The notes beneath the pieces are model-generated. The model did not search any database. It was not told the origin of the DNA and worked only from the letters and a program-made list of their open reading frames with translations. Source: Ilex aquifolium (Eukaryota > Streptophyta > Magnoliopsida > Aquifoliales > Aquifoliaceae). Taken from it: 64,000 bases of DNA. The stretch spans positions 5,518,001 through 5,582,000 of the forward strand of contig OX637410.1 in the NCBI GenBank assembly GCA_951799425.1. Reading direction: 5' to 3'. Shown one piece after another: positions 24,684-34,254 of the stretch. Positions within the stretch are counted from its first letter, which is position 1, and every line of letters begins with the position of its first letter. The translations under genes were made by a program, and so were the position numbers.

Positions 24684-25440
24684 CTACTCTGCATCATCAC
24701 CCGACTCCTCATCATCGGACTCCTCCTCCTCGTCCCCCTCCTCATCAACAGACTCTTCATCATCGGACTCCTCCACCTCTAAGACAGTCGAGCTCGTGGG
24801 GCCAGAGGTGGATGGCCCGGAGGTGGAAGGTGGTGGCACTGCGGGGAGAGGCTCTCTTGGGAAAGTCGTCTCTAAGATCTTAGAGACCATCAGCGTCAGT
24901 AGCTGCATAGTCCCGCCGAAGTCGTCCAACCGTCCCTCTATCGTACTAAGGCGCTGGGAGACCGTCCAAGGTGGGGTGGACGTAGAGGGTCCAGCTGTAG
25001 ATGGCTCGGCTTTCGGTGGCCTCCCCTTTTCTTCCCTCTGGGCCGACCCTCCAGTCATGGCCGACCTCTTTATACTGCTAGACTTGCCTATAGCTCCAAA
25101 CTCTGGTGGGAGGGTCACATCGATGGGGCTACCCTTGACTTTGTTATGGAGGTAGATCTTTGTGACAAGGTGGGCATAAGGGAGATTCGCCTTCGGCTTA
25201 CTAGCCTGGGCGTACTCCTTCATCACCTCCCAAATCATGAGAGCGAAGGGCTAGCTTCTCCTCATGAAAGCATAGAGAAGGGCTAGCTTCTCCTCTCCCG
25301 AAGTCTTATCTGCTCCCCGTGGTAGCAAATTGTAATGCAGAACCTTGTTCATTACCCTGTAGGAGTGCCCCAACTTGGATTTTTCCTTTAAACTGCGCTG
25401 GGTCCTCATACATCAAGCTTTCCTGAAGTGATTTCCACCC
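24684..25440 (-). pseudogene. Env-like ORF region of Athila-G
   Basis: This is the C-terminal part of a protein similar in layout to the Athila-1 env-like ORF: a globular segment (AYAHLVTKIYLHNKVKGSP region against LSFGDLVTRMCMQFKVKGYA in Athila-1), a Pro/Ser/Thr-rich linker, then an acidic Glu/Asp tail. The N-terminal part is lost at the 25440 junction. A segment of about 30 bp containing GGGCTAGCTTCTCCTC is duplicated in tandem near 25250-25300. Confidence 0.7.
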
Positions 25441-26946
25441 TTTGTTCATAAAGTGCTCATGACATGTTGAACATGATGTTGAAATTACAATTGAAAACTT
25501 GATTGCATAGTGTTTTGATTAGCAATTGTACATTAGATTTGCATAAACACGGGAAGCATCACATTTGTGGGCATGTGACATGAGTGTGGGTGTGTGCAAG
25601 GTTTTGATCAAATACCATCCTTGGTGGATGATGCGTGGGCTTGAGAAAATTGGACCAAGGTTCTACTAAGTCGCACGAGTTGCGTTGAAAATAGGGTCGG
25701 GGTTAGCAAGAAGGGCTAGATTATCCCTCGGTTGGAAGACCCGGTGATTTGGATACACACTCCATTGGTATTAAGGACATAAAGTGTGTCGGCGTACGCG
25801 GAGCCATTGGTGGAAGTCCATAGATATCATATCAGTTTGGTATCTGTTGGTGGAAGTCCATAAATATCCACCCCAAGAAAGACCCATAATTTATAAATGG
25901 TCATTGGATGTATTACATCAATGGCGGGGGCTTGGAATGCCCGGGTGCATAAGCATGGCATTGCATGTGGTATGGGAGCCGATGGAGGGCTCGGGTTGCA
26001 TTGCATGTGTGAGTCTCACCTCATAATATGGCATAGCATTGTGACATTTATTTCTTCAAGTTGTATGTTCTTGGATAAATGCTTGTTTGATTGTTGAATT
26101 GCATGTGAACATTTCATATGCATTTGGGTTGGGGAATAGCCACTTTAGGAGATATCATATTGAGCGTGGCTCACCCTTTATGGGGACATATATTTCAGGT
26201 GTTGGACAAGCTCTAGTGGATAGCCCTCACTTAGGTACGTGTTGACGACCGAGTCGGATTGTGGCTCGTGAATCCCATTTTGTAATCATTTTGTACTTTA
26301 TTTTTCCCTCATATAAATCGTGTATAACACCTTGTATTTTAGCGAAGGCATGCAATAGGATATTGTTCTTTTGTTAAAGGAATGAATGGAATGGGTGTGG
26401 TATGTATTGGATGGCTAAAATTTTGATTTAGGGAAGTTTGGGAAAAATCTGGGCACTAGGTACCGGTACCGATACCTCGACTGACAGTGGACTCAGGTAC
26501 TGGTACATAGGTTCACAAGTATTGGTACCATGATGTCGAGGGCCTAGATACCGGTACCACATTTATAAGTACTGGTACCTGGCAAACAGAAGGCTCAGGT
26601 ATCGGTACCAAGTACACGAGGTACCGGTACCTTTTCACAAAAACTAAAATTTTGAAATGTAACCTTGCTGAGCCTTCACCTCTTGAGCCCTTTTGTTTAA
26701 AGAATGTATTTGGTGCAATATTTTGGGATTGAACCTTGGAATGGTCAAGTGATTGATATGTATACAAGGTACGCATTTGGGAGTGCTCCGGTATAAGAGA
26801 GACTCTGCCCAAACTCTGTGTTGGTAATGATCCCGGTGAAGGGGATGTGATGACGTGGTATGGGATTATGTGGCATTCACGAATACTTCCATGGGTTAAT
26901 GGGTGATCAACGGGTTGATAAAGGACCCCCGGTTTTAGGGGCGTCA
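25441..26946 (+). repeat. Truncated 5' LTR of Tekay-2 (possibly shared with Tekay-1)
   Basis: It matches the 3' LTR of the same element (44130-44705 and 46445-47180) but lacks about the first 1 kb, which was lost at the junction with Athila-G. It ends GGGGCGTCA, five bases before the primer site. It contains GTACCGGTAC-type palindromes at 26459-26635. Tekay-1 pol lies on its other side, so it could have served as the 3' LTR of Tekay-1 as well. Confidence 0.8.
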
Positions 26947-26951
26947 TTGCT

Positions 26952-26964
26952 TGGTATCAAAGCC
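26952..26964 (+). promoter_or_regulatory. Primer binding site of Tekay-2, tRNA-iMet type
   Basis: TGGTATCAAAGCC closely matches TGGTATCAGAGCC, the complement of the 3' end of initiator methionine tRNA, and sits just after the LTR. Confidence 0.8.
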
Positions 26965-27299
26965 TAGGTTCTCGATTTACCTAGGACTTGCGGGGCATGG
27001 GTCCAGGTCATTTCATCCATTATGCATTACATGTTGTGTGCTTTAAATGCTACATCTTATGTGCTATGTGAATTATATGCATGATTAAATGTGTATGAAA
27101 ATGAGAAGCTAGGGTTAGAAAACATAACATTGGGTGTCGGAAAAAGGGAGAACATGAAGGTTCATGGTTAAGGTGTCTACTAGTGGGTGGCAAATCCCCT
27201 ACTAGTGAGACAAGGATAGACATTCTCAATGTTTTGACTTTGGTCCCTAACTTCAAGATACTAAGTTAGTACTCTATTGCTATCTTACGTGTTTATAGA

Positions 27300-28880
27300 T
27301 GTCAAATAGAGGAAGAGGACACCGAAAAAGTCGAGGAGGTAGGCGAAACAACAACCAACCACCACCGGGATTTGACCAATAATCCTTCATGGAGGCTATG
27401 GTGAGCACGATGGCTACCACCTTTTTGCAAGTCAATGCTAGTGTGGGCCAAGGAGGCTCTAACAACCTCCAGAGGTTCAAGGTACACAAGCCACCAACCT
27501 TTGTGGTAGGGGAGGAACAGAAGGTGGCCGACCATTGGTTCCAACAATTGGATAAGATCTTGGAGACTATGGAGATCACATCTGATGCCACTAAGATAAG
27601 GCTAGTTGTGTTCCAGCTTGAGGGGGAGGCCCATCTGTGGTGGGAATGGGAAAAGGCCTCGAAGAATGTTGAGGCAATGACTTGGGGAGAGTTCTGTGAG
27701 CTCTTCATGGGTAAGTACTTCCCGGCGACTGTTCGGCAATTGAAAGCCCGGGAGTTCTTAGATCTTAAACAAGGAATAATGACGGTGATGGAATGCATGG
27801 CGAAGTTCACTAAGTTAGCCCATTTCGCCGATGATTATATGGGCACGGACTTAGCCAAAGTAAGGAGGTTCGAGGATGGATTGAAGTTATCCATCTGAGG
27901 AAAGATTGTTGGCCACCACCTACAAGACTTGGACTCAATAGTCGAGACGGCCATGTCCATTGAAAGGGAAGTCAAAGACGCAAGGAGCATCCAAGAAGCA
28001 GGTGCTAAAGATAAGAAGAAGGAGGGTCAATCCTCTTCTTCTAGTTTAGTGAAGAAGCAGAAGACTTCTACCCCAAAATGGTATCAAGGACAGGGCCGCG
28101 GCTACCAAGGCCAAGGCTAAGGTCAATCCTCCCAAGGTAGGAGAAACTTCAGGGCTTCATATCAAGCTAGCCAAAGGACATGCTTCATATGCCACCAACT
28201 AGGCCACATGAAGCGGGATTGTCCTCAGAGGTAGGGATCCTAGACCTATGGGGCATCTCAGTCCCAATCATCAGTGGGGCATCCACAGACCTATTTCATT
28301 CCTCCCTACCCTACCATGGGCCAAGGAAGTCAGTTCCAGTTTTAGGGTGCTACATAGGCCCCTACCACTTCACGAGTGGGGACTCCGCAATCAGGCCAAA
28401 TGGGCCAGGTCATGGGCCGAGGCCGAGGACAGGGCTTACAAGTCGAGACTTCGGGGACCCAGGGGCGAGTCTATGGCATCACACCTCAGATTGAGCTGGT
28501 GGATCAGTTGGTGATTCAGGGTACATTTATACTCTCTCGCTTATGGGCAAGGGTGTTGTTTGATTCTGGTGCATCGCATTTATTCATTGTTACATCATGT
28601 GTAAGGGATTTTGACTTAGAGGTTAAGACATTGGAAGAGTCATTACATACGAGTTCTCCCCTAGGAGCTAGGGTCTATATTGATTAGATATGTTGGGGTG
28701 TGAGCTAGAGATCACAGAGATCATACTCACCGTGGAACTTAGGGTCATGGATATGTCGGAGTTTGATGTCATCCTTGGGATGGACTGGTTGACAGTACAC
28801 CAAGTCATCATCAATTGTGATCGGAAGAGGGTCACTGCATATACACCAGAGGGTGTTTGTTTCAAGTTTTAGGGGAAATA
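27300..28880 (+). pseudogene. Tekay-2 gag, zinc knuckle and protease region
   Basis: After an Arg/Gly-rich start comes the gag core (RFKVHKPPTFVVGEEQKVAD, AHLWWEWEKA, GEFCELFMGKYFP, LKAREFLDLKQG), a CCHC knuckle (CFICHQLGHMKRDC, near 28180-28220) and an aspartic protease (LFDSGASHLFI near 28558; then DVILGMDWLTVH). This order is normal for chromoviruses. The region is broken. Confidence 0.88.
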
Positions 28881-29040
28881 ACATTATGCCTTACCCCAAG
28901 CCGTGTATGACTCTCGTTGGCATGGAAAGTTGACGGGTTGGCTAGCAAGCCTCACCCTTGAGGACGAGGCAAAATAGGAGTTGGGTCTACCTCAGCGGTT
29001 TGTGAGTATACAGACATTTTTTTCGCCCGAGTTATCGGGA

Positions 29041-30340
29041 TTGCCTCCACATCGGGATGTAGACTTCACTATTGAGTTACAACTGGGAGCATCCCTATTT
29101 CAATGACTCTGCATAGAATGGCACCTACAGAGTTGCAAGAACTCAAGGTCCAGTTGTAATAATTGTTGGACAAGGTTTTCATTAGATCGAGTAACTCACC
29201 TTGGGGTGCTCCGATATTATTTTCCAAGAAGAAGGACAAGACCCTTAGACTATGTATAGATTACCGGCAGTTGAATTTAGTTACCATCAAGAATAGGTAC
29301 CCTTTGTCATGAATTGATGACTTGTTTGATCAACTAAGAGGGGCACGGGTCTACTGCAAGATAGATTTGAGCACGGGATACCATCAGTTGAGGATTAGGG
29401 AGACAAATATCCCAAAGATAGCATTTAGGACGCGGTATAGGCATTTTGAGTTCACTGTCATGTCATTTTGGTTGACGAATGCCCCGGTGGCATTCATGGA
29501 CCTTATGCATAGGGTATTCTAACCCTATCTTGATTAGTTTGTCGTGGTCTTCATTGATGACATCCTGATCTACTCCAAGTCGGAGGAGGAGCACAAGGGT
29601 CACTTAGGGTTGTTCTCCAGACCTTGAGAGACCACCGGTTGTACGCCAAGTTCAACAAGTGTGAATTTTAGGCTGATGGAGGTGAAATTTCTGGGACACG
29701 TAGTGTCGACTTCGGGTGTATCCATAGACCCGGAGAAGGTTGAGGTTGTCATGAGTTGGGAGAGACCGAAGTCAGTCTTAGAGATACATAATTTCTTGGG
29801 ATTGGCGGGGTATTACCGGAGGTTCATTGAGGACTTCTCTCCGACTAGCTGTACCTATGACTAGATTAATTAGTAAGAAGGTCAAGTTTCAGTAGGATGA
29901 CTCATGTGAGAGGGCATTCCAAGAGTTGAAGAGGAGACTTACTTCAACTCTGATTTTGAGAGTTTTGGAGAGGGGAAAGAGGTACATAGTGTATTGTGAT
30001 GCCTCTAAGGACGAACTTGGGTGTGTTTTGATGCAATTTGGGAGGGTGGTAGCTTATGGTTCACAGCTGTTTAAGAGCCACGAGCGGAACTACCCCACAC
30101 ATGATATGGAATTGGAGGCTATTGCCTTTGCCTCGAAGGCATGGGCCACTATTTGTATGGAGAACAGTTCGAGGTGTTTTCGAACCATAAGAGTTTGAAT
30201 TACATCTTCACTCAGTGGGAACTCAACATGAGGCAATGTAAGTGGATGGAGTACCTAGAGGATTATGACTTTACTTTGCATTACCATCTCGGTAAGAAAA
30301 ATGTGGTGGCTGATGCGCTCAGCCAAAAATCACGGGGAGT
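29041..30340 (+). pseudogene. Tekay-2 reverse transcriptase and RNase H region
   Basis: Reverse transcriptase motifs include [13 protein letters not shown], a catalytic FIDDILIYSK region near 29545-29580 and [17 protein letters not shown]. RNase H motifs include [29 protein letters not shown] and [20 protein letters not shown]. The region aligns with 18100-19330 of Tekay-1. It is broken. Confidence 0.9.
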
Positions 30341-30661
30341 CCTGGCTAGTATAGCTTCTCAGGAGTGACAGATGCTCGAGACTATGGAACTGTTCGGGCT
30401 ACACTACCAGGGTCAAGCTTAGGGCACTTTTGGGAGTTTAGTGGCTACACCTTCTCTATTGAGCAGAGTGATCGAGTCTGTAACACCCCGCATTTTTTCT
30501 TTTATATATATATATATATGTATATAGATATATAATAAATAATTGTGGTAAAAATGTGGATATGTGTAGAAATATGTGTTGGAAAGGTTTGGGATGGATT
30601 TGGTTGGCTTAGGAATGGATTGGAAATGAAAAATAAAGGAAGTAGGCAAATCTGGGATCAA

Positions 30662-30823
30662 CTACCGGTAGTAACTACCGGTAGTCAAGTGCCCAGTGTA
30701 CTCGGACTACCGGTAGTCAACAGGTAGTCAAGTGCCCAGTGTACTCGGACTACCGGTAGTCAACAGGTAGTCGAGTGCCCAGAATAGTCGAACTACCGGT
30801 AGTCATAGTTTAACTACCGGTAG
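30662..30823 (+). repeat. Six CTACCGGTAG palindromes upstream of the TATA box
   Basis: Perfect 10-bp palindromes start at 30662, 30675, 30707, 30750, 30793 and 30814, partly within a repeat unit of about 43 bp that also contains GTGCCCAGTGTACTCGG. The 3' LTR has five copies (37430-37549). They end about 55 bp before the TATA box. A role as promoter-proximal protein-binding sites is inferred, not shown. Confidence 0.85.
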
Positions 30824-30878
30824 TCACTATAAAAAAAACAGACAATTTTAGTTCGAAAACAGCCGGTTTTTCCCCCAC

Positions 30879-30886
30879 TATAAATA
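30879..30886 (+). promoter_or_regulatory. TATA box in the Tekay-A 5' LTR
   Basis: TATAAATA follows a C-rich stretch (CCCCCACTATAAATAC). The same box is at 37602-37609 in the 3' LTR. This is the likely start region of the element's RNA. Confidence 0.65.
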
Positions 30887-31379
30887 CTTCTTGCCATCCC
30901 CTTAGCCTTCATTACACACCTTAAAACCCTAGAAAACATTAGAGAGAAAGAGGGGAAGAGAAAAACACAAGATCAAAAGTGATAAACAAGGAATTTAAGG
31001 GTGATTCAAGATCCAAGCCCTAGATTTCCAAGAACATCAAGGTAGGGGTTTTCTCTCACTCACTTACATTGAGGCTAGGGTATTTATATATGTATGTTTT
31101 GGCTATAAATGGTATATATATGCTATGAAATCATCCTCTCTTAGGCTTTTTGGCAAAGATTACATGTTTTGAACAAAGCTAGGGTTTAATACCCATGAAA
31201 TCTCTTCTCTTGTTTTAAAACCCTCATTTTTTTTTAGAGTGATGTAATTCTTTCTTAAATGCTTTCTTTATTATGGATTTTTGAAACCTTAGTGCTCTGT
31301 GTTGGGTTGAATAACGATGTTATTGTGATCTCATGTATTTTTCTTAGTTGGTTGTGAAATGGTTACATATTATATTTTG

Positions 31380-31900
31380 GGGGTGGAGGTTACCCTAAAG
31401 TATGCCACCTACCATTTGTGAGAGGTTCCTTGTAAGGATGCTCACCCATTCTCAAGAGGTTCCTTGTAAGGATGCTTGGGAAGCAAAGATGATCTAACGG
31501 GGGGTGGAGGTTACCCTAAAGTATGCCACCAACCGAAAGAACGGGGGGGGGGGGGGGGGGGGGGAGGGGGGGGTTACCCTAAAGTATGCCACCAACCGAA
31601 AGACCGGGGGGTGGAGGTTACCCTAAAGTATGCCACCAACCGAAAGAACGGGGGGTGGAGGTTACCCTAAAGTATGCCACCAACCGAAAGAATGGGGGGT
31701 GGAGGTTACCCTAAAGTATGCCACCTACCATTTGTGAGAGGTTCCTTGTAAGGATGCTCACCCATTCTCAAGGGTTTCCTTGTAAGGATGCTTGGGAAGC
31801 AAATATGATCTAACGGGGGGTGGAGGTTACCCTAAAGTATGCCACCAACCGAAAGAATGGGGGTGGAGGTTACCCTAAAGTATGCCACCTACCGAAAGAA
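31380..31900 (+). repeat. Minisatellite in the Tekay-A 5' LTR
   Basis: Units of about 43 bp contain GGGGTGGAGGTTACCCTAAA followed by GTATGCCACCAACCGAAAGA, with two longer units that carry GAGAGGTTCCTTGTAAGGATG. About eight units are visible here, against about six in the 3' LTR (38100-38515). One unit contains G runs of 22 and 8 bases split by a single A (31543-31573). Confidence 0.9.
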
Positions 31901-32509
31901 TTATTGGAAATTGTTTATGGCAATTAATCGTGATTATTGGCATATGGTACTCGTTTATTCATTTAAGTAATGTTTTACATAAACTTGAGATCCTCTTTAA
32001 ATGTCACTGCTTTATTTCAAACTATGTATCTATGTTATGTTAAAAAGAATGCGACCGACCGTTTTAAATGCTTTTCTAAACCTTGTATGGGTTTGAGAGA
32101 ATTTTTCTACAGAGCTTTGTGCTCACCCCCTACCGCTAACATTTTTCAGATTTCCTGCCTGAGGAGGACGTAAGGGTCGAAGAGCCCGCTACTTGGGAGA
32201 CTCCACTTGACGGGAGTGTAGATCCTGAGGTGGACGCATAGAGCGACCTCCTTTCCTTTTTGTACTAGACTAGGATATTCATTCTGAACCTTGTAAAGTC
32301 TAGTTTCCTTTTGTTATTTTCGCTGCGCTATTTTATGTGATTTTTGGAATGTAAAGGCCAAAATGGGTCTATTCTTTTGGATCACTATGTAAGTATTTAT
32401 GGATGACTTCATGAAGTCTTATTTATTGATGGATTATTTTAGTGCTCTCATGATGTGAATGTTAAAGAATGTAATGTCGTCCAGGGGGTGTTTTGGGGCG
32501 TTACAAAGT

Positions 32510-32522
32510 TGGTATCAGAGCC
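32510..32522 (+). promoter_or_regulatory. Primer binding site of Tekay-A, tRNA-iMet
   Basis: TGGTATCAGAGCC is the complement of the initiator methionine tRNA 3' end and lies four bases after the LTR. Confidence 0.93.
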
Positions 32523-32706
32523 TAGGCTTTAGGTCTTACATGGGAGCTGTAGGTTATGGATCCCCACTAGAGATGTAGGTTTAGGGTGAAGGAAATTGTT
32601 AAGTTAAATTTTGTATATGCCTTGGGTTTAAATCAAGACATCCTATATATTACTTTAGTTTATATCATGCACATCAAGGAAACTAAATTGTGGATTGATG
32701 TGCAGG

Positions 32707-34191
32707 ATGGACGGTACACGGGGACGAGGACGTGGTCGTGGCCGTGGAGGTCAAGCAAATCCACCACCACCACCACCTCCGGATGCCATGCAAGGCATTT
32801 AGCAATGCTTGAGGGAGCTCACCACTTTGGTACAAAGCCAAAATGGTAACAACAACCACAATGGTGGAGCTCATCCTCTCGCTCAAGTACCGGGCAATGA
32901 GAACGGAGACCGAAGGATGATAGCTCTTCGGGAATTCTTACGACAATGACCACCCAACTTCCAAGGGAGCTCTAATCTTTTGGAGGCGGATAGATGGATC
33001 CGCCGAGTGAAGAAGATCTGTGACGGCATGGGAGTTGCCGAGGAGTTGAGAGTGGGTTTGGCGACCTACCTGTTTGAGGGGGAGGCCGACTATTGGTGGG
33101 ATGCCATAAAGAGGAGAAGGGACACCGACACACTCACTTGGGAAGAATTCGATCAACTTTTCCAAGATAAATATTTCCCTGAATCGGTCAGAGACCGAAT
33201 GAAGGCGGATTTTCTTGCATTACGACAAGGTGGTATGACCGTGGCGGAGTATGAGAGGCGGTTCGACGAGCTCTCCCGTTATGCTACGGGATTTTTATCC
33301 ACTGAGGCCGACAGGGCCAAGCGCTTCGAGCAGGGTCTGAGGCCCGTCATTAGGGAGAAGTTAGTGGCTCTCAGGATCCGTGAGTTTGGGGACTTAGTGG
33401 ACCGAGCCACACTTGTGGAGAGAGACATGGAGGATACTCAGCGGCGACAGAGCCTTATGTGGGGAGGTCCGATCAGGACGGGTGCTAGTGGCAGTGGAGT
33501 GCAGCGAGCGGCACCTTACCGGCGCCCAGATCAGGCAGGGGGACAGAGACCCCCGATAGCTCGAGGAGTAGGAGGTGTACCGGGGGGGACATCCACAGAC
33601 CCTCGTCAGTGCTTTGCATGCGGAGGTGTGGGACATTTTCGGATGCATTGCCCAGTTTTTCCACCTCAGGGGCCTATCCAGACCAGACAGGTACCAGCAG
33701 CCCAACCCCCACCACCGATGCCTGCACCGCAGCGACCGATACAGGCTCAAGCCCCCGGCGGCGCCAACCAAGGGCGAGTATTTGCTTTGACTCAGCTGGA
33801 GGAGGACATCGCCAATGCCGTTGTGGAAGGTATCGTCCTTATTTATAATTCTTGGGCCCGAATATTATTTGACCCCGGTGCAACACACTCATTTGTACGC
33901 ACGACATATGCACTTGATTTGGGATTGAGTTTTGCGAAGCTAGAGCATGTGATGAATATTAGCTTGCCCACGGGAGAACGGTTAGATACTAGCCGAGTCT
34001 GCAAGGGTTGCGTACTTCACATTGGGGAGCACGAATTAATAGTTGATTTGATTGCTTTAGAGATAAAGGGGTATGATGTGATTTTCGGGATGAACTTGTT
34101 GTCTACTTTCCGAGCGGTAATGGATTGTTTCCGCAAGCGGATTACATTTCAGTTACCGGGAGGAGTCGTTTTTAGTTTCGTGAATAACTGA
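32707..34191 (+). pseudogene. Tekay-A gag, zinc knuckle and protease region
   Basis: The likely gag start is the ATG at 32707, opening an Arg/Gly-rich N-terminus (MDGTRGRGRGRGRGG). The gag core follows (ADRWIRRVKKICDGMGV, GEADYWWDAIKRR, EEFDQLFQDKYFPESVRDRM). Next come a CCHC knuckle (CFACGGVGHFRMHC, about 33610-33652), a Pro/Gln-rich linker and the protease (ARILFDPGATHSFV near 33860, where DSGA is usual; then DVIFGMNLLS). Gag forms the particle, and the protease releases gag and pol proteins. The order and sizes match Tekay/Del chromoviruses. The region is broken. Confidence 0.92.
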
Positions 34192-34254
34192 GATTCTTTC
34201 CATCCATTTCCTACTACGGGTAGTAGATTTTTAAAAGCAAAAGCGGGAAGTCAA

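Larger units (their letters stand above)
22687..25440 (-). mobile_element. Athila-G: 3' end of a minus-strand Athila element
   Basis: It consists of a 3' LTR (22687-24363), a polypurine tract (24364-24373) and an env-like ORF region (about 24684-25440), all on the minus strand. The rest of the element is missing. At about 25440 the env-like sequence changes abruptly to the middle of a Tekay LTR, which indicates a deletion spanning both. Its left end abuts the chromodomain tail of Tekay-1. It is broken. Confidence 0.85.
30479..32505 (+). repeat. 5' LTR of Tekay-A
   Basis: The LTR is 2027 bp, TG...CA ended. It contains six CTACCGGTAG palindromes (30662-30823), a TATA box (30879-30886), a minisatellite of roughly 43-bp units (31380-31900) and a 22-base G run (31543-31564). 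It is 157 bp longer than the 3' LTR, mostly through extra repeat units. Confidence 0.96.

Noticed and set aside
30662-30823. Regularly spaced short palindromes as a CRISPR-like array
   Set aside because: The 'spacers' are themselves repeated, the units are too short, and the array sits inside a plant LTR.
31476-31670. Gly-rich ORF over the minisatellite
   Set aside because: It is a by-product of G runs in the repeat and has no domain or start context.
31380-31900. Telomere-like repeats, because each unit contains CCCTAAA
   Set aside because: There is only one such heptamer per 43-bp unit, with no head-to-tail CCCTAAA run.
32510-32522. Possible tRNA gene fragment
   Set aside because: It is a 13-base primer binding site complementary to a tRNA end, not a tRNA gene.
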